Assembly: GCA_003220615.1 (NCBI GenBank)
Contig: QHTB01000135.1
Coordinates: forward strand, 1-64,000
DNA from: Candidatus Rokuibacteriota bacterium
GTDB lineage: Bacteria; Methylomirabilota; Methylomirabilia; Rokubacteriales; CSP1-6
Length of the DNA stretch: 64,000 bases
Direction: 5' to 3'
Shown: in pieces, positions 9,230 through 19,108 of the stretch
Numbering within the stretch: the first letter of the stretch is position 1
How the letters are laid out: each line of letters starts with the position of its first letter
Notes under the pieces: model-generated
Databases searched by the model: none
What the model saw: the letters and a program-made list of their open reading frames with translations, nothing else
Told to the model about the DNA's origin: nothing
Position numbers and translations under genes: made by a program

Positions 9230-10150
9230 TTACCGCGTCAGCCCGGCGGCTTCGAGCGCCCGCGCGATCGCCTGGCGCTCGGCGTGACTCACCGGTGTGA
9301 GCGGCGGACGCACGTGAGCGGCCGGGATCCGGCCGAGGATGACGAGCGCCTCCTTCATCCGGTTGTGCATGTCGACGAACGGCGGCGCGTAGAACACGGC
9401 GACGAGCGGGTCGAGCCGGTCGTTGATCCGCCGCGCGCCCTCGACGTCACCCTTCTGGCACGCCTCGAACAGCTCGGCCTGGAGATCGGCCGTCACGCTG
9501 CCCATGCCCGAGATGGCGCCATCGGCCCCGAGCAGGAAGCTCGCCATCAGCGACATCGTGAACGCCGACAGCATCGCGACGGGCCGCCCGGTCGCGCGCA
9601 GCGCGCGCAGGTTCTTCTCGAAGGCGACGATCTCGTTCGACCAGTCCTTCACGCCGACCACGTGTGGGAGCTGGGCCAGCCGCGCCAGCGTCTCGGGCGC
9701 GTAGCCGATGCCCGACGCCGGCGGGTATTCGAAGACGATGATCGGGACGTCCGCCTTCTCGGCGATCTCGCTGAAGTGACGAACGACCATGTCCGGCTTG
9801 AGCTGGGCGCCCCACATGAAGAGCGTCGGTGGGAAGACCAGCACGGCGGCGGCGCCGAGAGCTTTGGCGTCGCGCGCCAGCTCGACGGCCTCGGCCGTGC
9901 CGTCCGAGTAGACGCCGGCCACGATCGGGCAGGCCGAGCCGACCTCGTCGAGCGCCACCGCGAGCGACCGCTTCCGCTCGTCGCGGCTCAGCGACGAGAC
10001 CTCGGCGGCGTGGCCGTTGGCGACGATGCCGGTGACGCCGCGGGTGTCGGCGAGCCAGCGCAGATGCGCGCGGTAGGCCGGCTCGTCGATCGAGAGGTTG
10101 GCCTTGAAGGGCAGGATGTTGGCGGGCATCACACCCGAGAACGTCACCAT
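9230..10150 (-). CDS. Dihydrodipicolinate synthase family protein
   Basis: GVTGIVANGHAAEVSSLSRDERKR, GVKDWSNE, FLLGADGAISGMGSV. Confidence 0.87.
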   Translation of the reverse strand: MVTFSGVMPANILPFKANLSIDEPAYRAHLRWLADTRGVTGIVANGHAAEVSSLSRDERKRSLAVALDEVGSACPIVAGVYSDGTAEAVELARDAKALGAAAVLVFPPTLFMWGAQLKPDMVVRHFSEIAEKADVPIIVFEYPPASGIGYAPETLARLAQLPHVVGVKDWSNEIVAFEKNLRALRATGRPVAMLSAFTMSLMASFLLGADGAISGMGSVTADLQAELFEACQKGDVEGARRINDRLDPLVAVFYAPPFVDMHNRMKEALVILGRIPAAHVRPPLTPVSHAERQAIARALEAAGLTR

Positions 10151-10785
10151 GCGGTCACCTCACTGGCGATGTCCTTGGAGGATACGACACGTCCGAAGGC
10201 CCGGCCAATGATGTCCAGCGTGGCCCGCTGGATCTCCGGCCAGAGCGTGGCGACGGCGTCCTCGGCCACCGTGACGCGGTACTCGCGGTTGAACGCGCCC
10301 ACGATGCTGGCCAGGACGCAGATGTCGGTCAGCGTGCCGGTGACGACCAGCGAGGTCACGCCGCGCGCGCGGAGCGCTCCGTCGAGCGGCGTGCCGTGGA
10401 ACGCGTCGTACCCGTGCTTGCGCACGACGAGCTCGTCGGGCCGCGGCGCCAGCGGGGGGATCGTCTCGGCGCTCGGATGTCCTTCGAGGCAGTTCGAGGA
10501 CGGCAGCCCGAATCCAGTGGGCGCGCCGGGCTGAGCCGGCTTGTGCTCGGGATGGAGATCGCCGACCAGCAGCGGGACGCGCTCGGAGTAGACGAACTCC
10601 GTGAAGACGACAGGAAGGCGCCGGCTTCGAAAGACGGCGAGCAGGCGCTGGATCGCCGGCACGATCTCGCGCGCCTGCGGGACTTCGAGCGCCTCACCCG
10701 GATCGACGAAGCCGCGCTGCATGTCCACCACGAGCGGCGCCGTCCGGCCCGGCTCGAGCTTCAGCACCTGCTCGAAGTTCCGCAT
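10144..10785 (-). CDS. Isochorismatase-family cysteine hydrolase
   Basis: LVVDMQRGFVDPG, VRKHGYDAFHGTPLDGALRARGVTSLVVTGTLTDICVLAS. Confidence 0.88.
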   Translation of the reverse strand: MRNFEQVLKLEPGRTAPLVVDMQRGFVDPGEALEVPQAREIVPAIQRLLAVFRSRRLPVVFTEFVYSERVPLLVGDLHPEHKPAQPGAPTGFGLPSSNCLEGHPSAETIPPLAPRPDELVVRKHGYDAFHGTPLDGALRARGVTSLVVTGTLTDICVLASIVGAFNREYRVTVAEDAVATLWPEIQRATLDIIGRAFGRVVSSKDIASEVTAW

Positions 10786-10803
10786 CCCGGCCCCGAGTAT
10801 GCG

Positions 10804-13008
10804 CTAGTGAAGCCCGGCGAGGTACCAGCGAAGGAAGAAGTACTCGTTGTACGGCCGGTCGTCGGACAGCGTGGGAACGTCGGGCGCCGGCGCCATGAGC
10901 TGGCTGGGCACGAGCTCGTGGTCCAGCATCCGGCCCAATTGCGCTTCCGGCGTCGCACCGGGGCCCCATTCGATCATGTCCGCCCGAGCGCGTTCCGGTA
11001 CGCGGGAGGCCAGCACGGCCGCCGACGGCAAGTCGATCGGCGTCATTCGCGCCAGGAAGTGCGCGCCCCAGCCCTCGACGGAGTTGAAGGCCCTCACGTA
11101 CGGGAACGATTCTGTCAGCGCGCGCGTCATCGAGGCGATCGTCTGGGGATCGCGGCTGGGCACCCACTGCTGCAGGATGCCGTCGGAGCGCAGCCGTCGC
11201 TTGGCCACCGCGTAGAACTCACGAGAGTGGAGCAGACTCGACCCGGCCGCGGTGGGCGGCGGCGGCGGATCGATGGTGATCACGTCGTACTGGTCGGCCG
11301 AGCGTTCGAGGAACCGGCGGCCGTCGTCCACGACGATACGCGCCAGCGGCGAGCGCACGACGCTGGCGGCATCGGCGTGGAAGAAGCTGAAGAGCGTTGG
11401 GACACTCGGCACCAGCTCGACCGCAGTGGCCCGGACGCCCCAGGACACGAGCGAGCGGAACGTCGTCCCCATCCCCAGCGCCACGACGATCGCATCCCGA
11501 GGCGGCCGGTCGAGCGCGGCGAGAGGCAGATGGGCCATCATCTTCGTAATCGCCGACAGCGCTGCCATCCCTTGTCCGTTGACGAGCAGGTGCTTGTGCA
11601 GACCCGTGCCGGCCGCGACGACGGTGGCCGTGTGATCGCGGCGGACCTGGGCGTCCGGGAACTGCGTCTCGAAGCTGCGGCTCAGGGGCAGCAGGATGAC
11701 GGAGGCGATCAGGGCGGCTCCAAACAGCGTGGCGGCGCGGACGCGGTCGAGCACGGCCACGGGCACCAGGCGCTGTGGCGCGATCACGGCGACGAGGCCC
11801 AGCGCGAAGAGCGGGAGCGAGAGTGCCACGAGTGACCAGCGCTCCCCCAGCCAGGGCAGCAGCCAGAAGCCGGCAAGTAGCGGGCCCAGGATGCATCCGA
11901 TGACGTTCACCGCGTAGGCGCGGCCGGCCCGGTCGGGATCCGAGCCGGCGCGCCGATCGACGAGCATCGGCGTGACGAATCCGGCGCCGATGCAGAACGG
12001 CGCGATCCCCAGGACGAGGCAGATCTCGCCCGGCAGCGGCACGCGCGGATCCGTGGTCGCCATGGGCAGCAGTGCCGACAGCCCGAACAGCATCCAGATA
12101 GAAGCCGCCCACGCACTCGACTGGGCATCGCCTCGACCCTGCACCGAGCGGTAGAGACGCGATCCGACGAGCGTCGCCACGAGATAGACGCCCAGGATGC
12201 CGGCGAAGGTGTAGACGACGGTGCCGAGGTACGGCGTGAACTGACGGATCCACACCACCTCCAGGCCCATGCTGATCAGGCCCGTGAGGAACAGACAGGC
12301 CAGGGCCGCCGTCCGATCCGTCGGCGCGGCTGGCGCGGCGATCCGATCGCGCCTCGCCGTCGCACCGGGCGCCAGTGGCGCGTTCGCGGGCAACCCGAAG
12401 CCGAGGGCCAGGGCCGACGCCGCCAGGAGGCCGTTGAGCGAGGCCGCCACCAGGAGCGTGCCGCGGAAGCCGAAGAGCTCGATGAGGACGAGCGCCGAGC
12501 CGATCGTGCCGGCGGTGGCCCCGAGCACGTTGGCGACGTAGAGATAGCTGAAGGACTGTTTCGCGCGCTCGCCGAACAGGCTGCGCATGGCCGCCATCGC
12601 CAGAGGAAACGTGGCGCCCATCGCGATGCAGTACGGCAGGAGCGTCAGCGCGATCCACGCGCCGGAGGCCAGGTAATACGTGGAGGAGTCCCAGGCCACA
12701 GCGCGCTCGCCGAGCCATGCACGTCCCCAGCCGAGCTCTCCGGGCACCGCGATGCCCGACACGCCGATCACGGCCTCCACGGCGGCATACAGGCGCAGCG
12801 CTCGGCGTGGTGGGACGGCGCCGAGCCAGCGCGTGAGCCGCCCGGCCGCCCAGCTCCCGAGCGCGAGGCCCGCCATGAAGACGGAGAGCACGATGGACAC
12901 GAACGGCGTGGTCACGCCGAAGCCCGCCATCGCCAGCCGCAGCCAGACGACCTCGTAGACGAGACTGCAGAACCCGGAGATGACGAAGAAGCCGAAGTAC
13001 CAGGCCAT
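10804..13008 (-). CDS. Fused multi-TM (MFS-like) / spermidine synthase-like protein
   Basis: N-terminal multi-TM SLVYEVVWLRL; C-terminal SAM-binding VVALGMGTTFRSLVSWG, VVDDGRRFLERSADQYDVITIDPPPP. Confidence 0.83.
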   Translation of the reverse strand: MAWYFGFFVISGFCSLVYEVVWLRLAMAGFGVTTPFVSIVLSVFMAGLALGSWAAGRLTRWLGAVPPRRALRLYAAVEAVIGVSGIAVPGELGWGRAWLGERAVAWDSSTYYLASGAWIALTLLPYCIAMGATFPLAMAAMRSLFGERAKQSFSYLYVANVLGATAGTIGSALVLIELFGFRGTLLVAASLNGLLAASALALGFGLPANAPLAPGATARRDRIAAPAAPTDRTAALACLFLTGLISMGLEVVWIRQFTPYLGTVVYTFAGILGVYLVATLVGSRLYRSVQGRGDAQSSAWAASIWMLFGLSALLPMATTDPRVPLPGEICLVLGIAPFCIGAGFVTPMLVDRRAGSDPDRAGRAYAVNVIGCILGPLLAGFWLLPWLGERWSLVALSLPLFALGLVAVIAPQRLVPVAVLDRVRAATLFGAALIASVILLPLSRSFETQFPDAQVRRDHTATVVAAGTGLHKHLLVNGQGMAALSAITKMMAHLPLAALDRPPRDAIVVALGMGTTFRSLVSWGVRATAVELVPSVPTLFSFFHADAASVVRSPLARIVVDDGRRFLERSADQYDVITIDPPPPPTAAGSSLLHSREFYAVAKRRLRSDGILQQWVPSRDPQTIASMTRALTESFPYVRAFNSVEGWGAHFLARMTPIDLPSAAVLASRVPERARADMIEWGPGATPEAQLGRMLDHELVPSQLMAPAPDVPTLSDDRPYNEYFFLRWYLAGLH

Positions 13009-13078
13009 CCAACTAACTTAGCGTGGGCACCGTCCGACTACCGAGAAACCCGTACGGCCCCCGTCGGGGGGTCGGAGA

Positions 13079-14071
13079 CTACTTGATGAGCTGATCCGCC
13101 CTTTGCAGCACCGACGGCGGGATCGTGAGTCCGAGCGCCTTCGCAGTCTTCAGATTGATGACCAGCTCGAACTGCGACAGCTGCTCGAGCGCAAGGTCCG
13201 CAGGCCTGGCACCTCGTAAAAGCTTGTCGACGTAACCGGCGGCGCGTCGATACAAGGCCGCGTGGTTGGCCGAATAGCTCATCAGTCCGCCGGCTTCCGT
13301 CGCGTCTCTCGAGTCGAACATGGAGGGAAGTCGATACCGGGTGGCCAACTCGACGATCCGTCCCCGCTCCGCAAAGAAATACGGGCTGCCCAGAACCAAC
13401 AGCGCCTTGACATCCTCGCGTTGCATCGTCGCGAAGGCAGAAGGGAGGTCGCTCAGGCTCCGGACACCGACCGGCCGGACCTGAATACGCAGACTCCGCG
13501 CCGCATCTTCCACGGTCTTGAGTTTGGCGGAGTGCGAGGGTGTGCGGATGTCCCACAGGATGGCGATGCGGTCGAAGCCGGTCCCCGCCTCGCTGAGCAG
13601 TTCCAGGGCTCTCGGGCCGGCGCCCGTCGTCAGCAAGACGACCCCCGTGACGTTGTCACGGCGACCGTTGAGCAGCATGTCGAAGAAGAAGTCGGACCGA
13701 TTCGGATCGCTCGTGGCGGACATCACGATCGGGATCGCGTTCGTCGATTGCTGAGCGACGCGAGTGGCCCGGCCGCCACACGTCACGATGACGTCGACGT
13801 TGAGACGGATCAGTCCTGCCGCGCCCTCGGCCAGAGCGTCGTCGTTCTTCTCCGCGTCACGGTACTCGAGCTCGACGTTCGACCCCGGCGTCCAGCCCAA
13901 TCCCCCGAGGGCGTGCTCGAACACATCGCGCGGCATCCCGCGAGCGCCCGAGAGACGGTGCGGGCACAGGATGCCGATCCGAGGAACGTGCCCTGACCGC
14001 TGGGCATCAGCGGCTCGTGGTCCGAGCAACGCGCCTAGACAAGCGATGAACGACCGTCTGGAGATCACCAT
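13079..14071 (-). CDS. ABC transporter substrate-binding protein (ABC_sub_bind family), orphan
   Basis: RRSFIACLGALLG signal; VDVIVTCGGRATRVAQQSTNAIPIVMS, FDSRDATEAGGLMSYSANHAALYRRAAGYVDKLLRGARPADLALEQ. Confidence 0.9.
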   Translation of the reverse strand: MVISRRSFIACLGALLGPRAADAQRSGHVPRIGILCPHRLSGARGMPRDVFEHALGGLGWTPGSNVELEYRDAEKNDDALAEGAAGLIRLNVDVIVTCGGRATRVAQQSTNAIPIVMSATSDPNRSDFFFDMLLNGRRDNVTGVVLLTTGAGPRALELLSEAGTGFDRIAILWDIRTPSHSAKLKTVEDAARSLRIQVRPVGVRSLSDLPSAFATMQREDVKALLVLGSPYFFAERGRIVELATRYRLPSMFDSRDATEAGGLMSYSANHAALYRRAAGYVDKLLRGARPADLALEQLSQFELVINLKTAKALGLTIPPSVLQRADQLIK

Positions 14072-14099
14072 GGCAAGGTAGAGGCGTCAGGCAGGCAGG

Positions 14100-15041
14100 T
14101 CAAGGAAATGTCAGCGCAGGGACGATCTCCCTGGCGATGACCTCGACCTGCTCCGGCTGGTAACGGTACGGGATGAGGATGATTCGGTGGACGCCGGAGG
14201 CGACGTGGGCCCGCAGTTGCTCGACGCACTCGGCCACGCTGCCGCGGATCGCGTGCTCGATGGTGGACTCGCTCCACGCGGCCACGTCCCACTCGGTCTC
14301 TAGCCACTGGCGCATCGGCGCCTCGGTCTCGGCGCGTGATCGCCCGACGTAGATGGCGAGCTGATTGGTGCCGGTGAGCGTCTTCGGATCCCGGCCGGCC
14401 TCCCGCGCGAACGCCTCGATCTTTTCCCACGAGCGACGGTAGCTCTCCGGCGTGTAGAAGTACGTGAGCCAGCCGTCGCCCTTCGTCGCCGCCCGGCGCA
14501 ACACCGCGTCGACGTAGCCGCCGACGAGGATCGGCGGGCGTGGGCGCTGCACGGGCCGCGGGCGCATGACCGCCTCGCGCAGGTTGAGCTCGTCCTGTTT
14601 CACCGTCACGCGGTCCTCGGTCCAGAGCCGCGTGAGGATGTCGAGGTTCCGCTCGAAGAGACGGCCGCGCTGCTTGAAGGGCACGCCGACGGCATCGAAC
14701 TCGCGCGCGTACCAGCCGGCCGCGGCGCCCAGAATCAGCCGGCCGCCCGAGATCACGTCGAGCGTCCCGAGCGCCTTGGCCGCGACCGTCGGGTTGCGCA
14801 GTGGCAGCACGAGGATGCCGGTGCCGAGCTTGATGCGCGTGGTGCGGGCGGCGATGGCGGTGAGAATTCCCACGGCATCGAGGATCGGGAACGACGGCTC
14901 GACGCCGAGGATGACGTGATCCCACGCCCACAGCGACTCGAAGCCGAGCGCTTCGGCGCGCTCCGCGTAACGGAGGATGGCGGACACGTCGGGAGTCTCG
15001 GTGGGCCCGACGAAGTTCTTGATCGCCAGTCCCCAGTCCAT
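14100..15041 (-). CDS. LLM-class flavin-dependent oxidoreductase (TIGR03619-like)
   Basis: AERAEALGFESLWAWDHVI, TTRIKLGTGILVLPLRNPTVAAKALGTLDVISGGRLILGAAAGW. Confidence 0.9.
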   Translation of the reverse strand: MDWGLAIKNFVGPTETPDVSAILRYAERAEALGFESLWAWDHVILGVEPSFPILDAVGILTAIAARTTRIKLGTGILVLPLRNPTVAAKALGTLDVISGGRLILGAAAGWYAREFDAVGVPFKQRGRLFERNLDILTRLWTEDRVTVKQDELNLREAVMRPRPVQRPRPPILVGGYVDAVLRRAATKGDGWLTYFYTPESYRRSWEKIEAFAREAGRDPKTLTGTNQLAIYVGRSRAETEAPMRQWLETEWDVAAWSESTIEHAIRGSVAECVEQLRAHVASGVHRIILIPYRYQPEQVEVIAREIVPALTFP

Positions 15042-15042
15042 C

Positions 15043-16329
15043 TCAGTTGAGCACCTGCTGGAGGGTCACGCCCTCGACCGGCCCCAGATCGATGCCCAGC
15101 GACGCGGCGATCGTGGGCGCCACGTCGCGGCTCCGGATCGTGGGAAGCCGGACGCCCCGCTTGATGTCGGGGCCGGCGGCGAGGAAGAACGCCGCGTTGT
15201 CCGCATAGATCGGGCGCTGGCCGTGGGTGCCGGCGAACTTCGGCGGACCGTGCTCGTCGTCGCCGGCGGCATCGTCGCCGAAGGCGTAGCCGGGCGCCGC
15301 CTCGAACATCACGTCGGCCACCTGACGATGTTCCTCGGGTGTCGGAAGGCCGAGCGTTGCGTACTGAGCCGCTGGCCACATCCCACTCACACCTTCCATC
15401 GTTTCGATCTCGCGGGCGAGCCGGGTCACGGCGCCGATGTCACCGTCGAGGCGGTAGAGCGCTCCGGCGCCGTGGTTCATCACGAAGCGCGCCTCGCCGG
15501 TGATCTTCCCCGCCTCGACGCGGAGGGCGCCGAGCCGGCGAAGGCGAACGTTGGGTCGGATCTCGCGCGTCGATGGCAGGAACCCGTGATCGGACAGGAC
15601 GAAGACGGTGGTGTGGTCGAGAGCGCCGGCGGGCAGCGCGCCGAGCAACCGCCCGATCAGGCCGTCCACGTATTCGAGGGCCCAGTAGGCCTCGGGGGAG
15701 CGAGGTCCGTGCAGATGCTGCAGGCTGTCCACGCACAGGAAATGGAGCAGCAGCAGATCGGGCTCGTGACGGCGGACGACGTGCGCCGCGACGCTGCCCA
15801 CCATCTCGTCCTTGAAGAGGCGCTTCGGAAGCTGGGCCCACTCGCCCTGGAGGTGCAACGGGTAGCCGAGCTCCCGCAGCTCGTCCCACACGGCGCGCGC
15901 CGTCTGAGTCTCGAAGACGCGCTGGTCCTTGAAGAAGGGGAGGTTGAAGTCGAGCGTCTTCGCGTTGCGCGTCGCCGGCCAGTCGATGGCGGCCGTGCGC
16001 AGGCCGGCGTCGTGGGCGCGGTCGTAGACCGTCGGCACGCGGAGCAGATCGGGGGCGTCGTACACCGGATCGCCCGTGAGGTCCTCGGGCGCGCCCGTGC
16101 GGCGGTTCAGGACGTGATTGGCCACGACGCCGTGAGCGCGCGGGCTCACCCCGGTCATGAGGCTGACGTGGGTCGGCCACGTGGTGCTCGGGAACACCGT
16201 CTCCACACCCGCGGCAACGGCGCCGCGCTCGGCGAGCCGGCGCAGCGTCGGCATGCGGGCCTGGGGGTCATTCCAGTAGAACGCGGCGAGGCCGTCGATA
16301 CTGATGACGATGATGCGGTGGCCGTGCAT
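15043..16329 (-). CDS. Alkaline-phosphatase-superfamily (type I phosphodiesterase/nucleotide pyrophosphatase-like) protein
   Basis: VISIDGLAAFY...METVFPSTTWPTHVSLMTGVSPRAHGV-type motif, VFVLSDHGF, MNHGAGALY. Confidence 0.87.
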   Translation of the reverse strand: MHGHRIIVISIDGLAAFYWNDPQARMPTLRRLAERGAVAAGVETVFPSTTWPTHVSLMTGVSPRAHGVVANHVLNRRTGAPEDLTGDPVYDAPDLLRVPTVYDRAHDAGLRTAAIDWPATRNAKTLDFNLPFFKDQRVFETQTARAVWDELRELGYPLHLQGEWAQLPKRLFKDEMVGSVAAHVVRRHEPDLLLLHFLCVDSLQHLHGPRSPEAYWALEYVDGLIGRLLGALPAGALDHTTVFVLSDHGFLPSTREIRPNVRLRRLGALRVEAGKITGEARFVMNHGAGALYRLDGDIGAVTRLAREIETMEGVSGMWPAAQYATLGLPTPEEHRQVADVMFEAAPGYAFGDDAAGDDEHGPPKFAGTHGQRPIYADNAAFFLAAGPDIKRGVRLPTIRSRDVAPTIAASLGIDLGPVEGVTLQQVLN

Positions 16330-17094
16330 CTAGCTCAGGAAGCGACGGTCGGGATCGAGCGCGCGGAGCATCTGGAGCTCGTCCGGTGTCGGCGGCGCCG
16401 TGATGCCGACGGGGTCGGCGGTGAGCAGCTCGAACCCGGTGTTCGCGCGCACCGTCTCGAGCGTCACCTCGTGATGCAACGCCTCCACCCGCATCCGGCG
16501 CGTCTCGGGATCGAAGCCGAAGACCCCGAGCGTGGTGACGACGCGCGAGACGCCGCCGAAGATGAGCCCGGCCTTGGCGCGGCTGCCGTTGCCGTCGACC
16601 CACCCCGGGCTGGTGACGAAGTCGACGCGCGGGACGAAGCGTCGCTTCTCGTGGGCCGTGAGGATGATGACTTCCTTACACAGCGAGGCGATGTCGTTGG
16701 CGCCTCCCGTTCCTGGCAGCCGCACCTTGGGATGCCAGTAATCCGTGCCCAGCACGCTGGTGTTGATGTTGCCGTACTGGTCGATCTGGGCGCCCCCCAT
16801 GAAGCCGTAATCGAGGAAGCCGCGCTGGGCGAAGAGAAAGGTGTCGGTGATGGCCGGCAGCATCTGGGCCTGGTGGGCGGCGCGCATCTCGTTGGTCGAG
16901 ATGGGCAAGCGTCCAGGCTTGATGCGGGGCCCGATGATCCCGCCCTCGATGACCATCGTGAGCTGAGGGGCGTGCCGCTGCTGCGCCAGCGCCGCGGCCA
17001 GCAACGGCACCCCGACGCCGGCGAACACGGTGGTGTCGTTCTTGAGCTGCCGCGATCCCATGACGGCGAGGAGCTCGGACGGCGTGAACGTCAC
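16330..17094 (-). CDS. CoA-transferase subunit B (glutaconate CoA-transferase/IpdB-like)
   Basis: VFAGVGVPLLAAALAQQRHAPQLTMVIEGG, GGAQIDQYGNINTSVLG; GTGA overlap with subunit A. Confidence 0.87.
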   Translation of the reverse strand: MTFTPSELLAVMGSRQLKNDTTVFAGVGVPLLAAALAQQRHAPQLTMVIEGGIIGPRIKPGRLPISTNEMRAAHQAQMLPAITDTFLFAQRGFLDYGFMGGAQIDQYGNINTSVLGTDYWHPKVRLPGTGGANDIASLCKEVIILTAHEKRRFVPRVDFVTSPGWVDGNGSRAKAGLIFGGVSRVVTTLGVFGFDPETRRMRVEALHHEVTLETVRANTGFELLTADPVGITAPPTPDELQMLRALDPDRRFLS

Positions 17095-18044
17095 GTGAGC
17101 TCCCGGGCCAGGGCGTGCTGGCGGCGCAGCCGGTCGGGGCCGAACAGATCCAGATAGTCGACGAAGTTGGCCGGGGCGTAGACGTAGCGGTCGAGATAGT
17201 CGGTCACCGCGCGCGAGCCCTGAGCGTTGATCGCGGCCGTGTAGCCCTCGAAGTGATCGTAGTCGGCCTCGTAGAGCCCGTAGCACTCGTGCGGGAACGA
17301 GCCGAACGGCACCAGCGCCAGCGCGTCGACGAGGAAGCCGGGGATGATCGTGCGGTCCGGATGGCGGCGGATCTCCTCCTCGGGAACGATCTCCTCCGCC
17401 GTGACGAGCACCGTCGTCGCCGCCCGCGAGATGTCGGCGTCCATGTGCGGATAGCCGTCGATCTGGCAGTTGCCAAAACGGTCGGCGCGATGGACGTGCA
17501 GCAGGGCGACGTCGGGGAACAGGGCGGGCACCGCGCCGAGTACCTGACCGGTGAACGGATCCTGCACCGTCTTCATGCCCCCGACGGGCACCAGGTCGGA
17601 GCCGAGCATCGTCAGCGTGGGCAAGAACGGCACACCCATGGCGGCGGCCCGGAAGCGCAGGCCGAGGGCGAGGTGACTCCACTCCTCGAGCGTGACCTTG
17701 GCGCCCTCGACGTACTCGCGCATGATCTTCGACACGCCCCACGGCAGGCCGATCGACATCCACGCCGTGATCACGCGCTCGACCGCGCCGGCCACCATCA
17801 TGAACTCGCCCTCGGTGCACGTGAGGTTGCGCACGAGGGTGAGGCCGTGCCGGCGCTGGCGCAGCACTTCGCGCACGAGCGCCATCGGCGTGCGCGAGAA
17901 CAGGCAGCCGCCGGCGGCGATCACGTCGCCGTCCTGCACGCGCGCGGCCGCGTCCTCCACCGTGGTGAGCTTGTCGCCGGCCGACTTGGCCTTGGCCTCC
18001 AGGCGGCGTCGCGCGGCGACAAAGTCGTGGGCGGCCGGCTTCAC
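17091..18044 (-). CDS. CoA-transferase subunit A (glutaconate CoA-transferase/IpdA-like)
   Basis: VQDGDVIAAGGCLFSRTPMALVREVLRQ, PFTGQVLGAVPALFPDVALLHVHRADRFGNCQIDG. Confidence 0.87.
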   Translation of the reverse strand: MKPAAHDFVAARRRLEAKAKSAGDKLTTVEDAAARVQDGDVIAAGGCLFSRTPMALVREVLRQRRHGLTLVRNLTCTEGEFMMVAGAVERVITAWMSIGLPWGVSKIMREYVEGAKVTLEEWSHLALGLRFRAAAMGVPFLPTLTMLGSDLVPVGGMKTVQDPFTGQVLGAVPALFPDVALLHVHRADRFGNCQIDGYPHMDADISRAATTVLVTAEEIVPEEEIRRHPDRTIIPGFLVDALALVPFGSFPHECYGLYEADYDHFEGYTAAINAQGSRAVTDYLDRYVYAPANFVDYLDLFGPDRLRRQHALARELT

Positions 18045-19087
18045 GCGAGGATTTCCCAGCGCGCCTGGTAGCGGTCGAGGAAGGCCCGCGTCTTGGGATC
18101 CATCGGGTGCTCGCGCTCGGGCACCTCGACGTGTTTGTCCTCGCCGCAGAGCGGTGTCGTGAAGTAGCGCTGGCCGGTGTCGTTGGCCATCGTCACGATC
18201 GCCGAGAGCTCGGGGTGACGGCGCGCGAGCTTCAACGCCGCCGCCACGTTGCACCCGGTGGAGATGCCGCAGAAGATGCCTTCCTCGGCGGCGAGCCGGC
18301 GGGCCAGCGCCAGGCTCTCGGCGGTCGTCGTCGTGATCACGCCCGAGAGCAGCGAGACGTCGAGGTTATCGGGGATGAAGCCGTCGCCGATGCCTTCGAT
18401 GCCGTGCGGGCCCCACGCGCGCCGGGCCAGGAGCGCGCACTCCTCGGGCTCGACCGCGTAGAGGCGCACGCGATCGTCACGCTCGCGCAGGTAGCGCCCG
18501 ACCCCGGTGAGCGTCCCGCCCGAGCCCTGGGCGGCCACGAAGGCGCCGATGATACCGCCACACTGTTCCCAGATCTCCGGCCCCGTCGTGCGGTGATGGG
18601 TCTCGACGTTGTCGGCGTTCGAGAACTGGCCGGGCACCCAGTAGCCGGTGGGATCGCCGCCGCGGATCTCTTCGAGCCGCTTCAGCGAGAGATCCACGTC
18701 GCTCTCGCCGCCCGGCGTGAAGACGAGGTCGGCGCCGTACGCGCGCATGATCTTCTTGCGCTCGTCGCTCATTCCCGCGGGCATGACGATCGTGCACCGA
18801 TAGCCCTTCACCGCGGCGATGAACGCGCAGGCGATGCCGGCGTTGCCGGTGGAGCACTCGAGCACGCGCATGCCCGGCTTGAGATCGCCACGCGCCTCCG
18901 CGCGCTCGAACATGTGGAGATAGATCCGGTCCTTGAGGCTGCCGCTCGGACCGTACCACTCGAGCTTGAGGTAGATCGGCGGTACCACGTGGGCCGTCAC
19001 GCGGCCGAGCTTGACGAGGGGCGTGCGCCCGATGGCCTCGCCGATGGAATGGAGCGCGCTACGGTAGGTATCCCAGAGGATCGGCAC
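18041..19087 (-). CDS. PLP-dependent cysteine synthase/beta-synthase family enzyme
   Basis: IGRTPLVKLGRV, YLKLEWYGPSGSLKDRI, ECSTGNAGIACAF, QGSGGTLTGVGRYLRE, GISTGCNVAAALKLA. Confidence 0.9.
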   Translation of the reverse strand: MPILWDTYRSALHSIGEAIGRTPLVKLGRVTAHVVPPIYLKLEWYGPSGSLKDRIYLHMFERAEARGDLKPGMRVLECSTGNAGIACAFIAAVKGYRCTIVMPAGMSDERKKIMRAYGADLVFTPGGESDVDLSLKRLEEIRGGDPTGYWVPGQFSNADNVETHHRTTGPEIWEQCGGIIGAFVAAQGSGGTLTGVGRYLRERDDRVRLYAVEPEECALLARRAWGPHGIEGIGDGFIPDNLDVSLLSGVITTTTAESLALARRLAAEEGIFCGISTGCNVAAALKLARRHPELSAIVTMANDTGQRYFTTPLCGEDKHVEVPEREHPMDPKTRAFLDRYQARWEILA

Positions 19088-19108
19088 GGGAGCCGAATTG
19101 TACTCGCG

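Noticed and set aside
7457-10534. Very long plus-strand ORF (1025 aa) and others like it (1290-3332 -, 52264-54237 +, 60122-61858 +, 14977-17157 +)
   Set aside because: They lie antisense to or frame-shifted over clear genes, have Arg/Ala/Gly/Asp-rich low-information translations, and are a known artefact of high-GC codon usage.
13019-13078. GC-rich inverted repeat (CCCCCGTCGGGGGG) between the fused spermidine synthase-like gene and the ABC_sub_bind gene
   Set aside because: Short stem without a U-tract in either direction; both genes are on the minus strand; too weak to call a terminator.
14100-15041. LLM oxidoreductase as proof of F420 biosynthesis
   Set aside because: Sequence motifs do not separate F420- from FMN-dependent members; no F420 biosynthesis gene is in the window.
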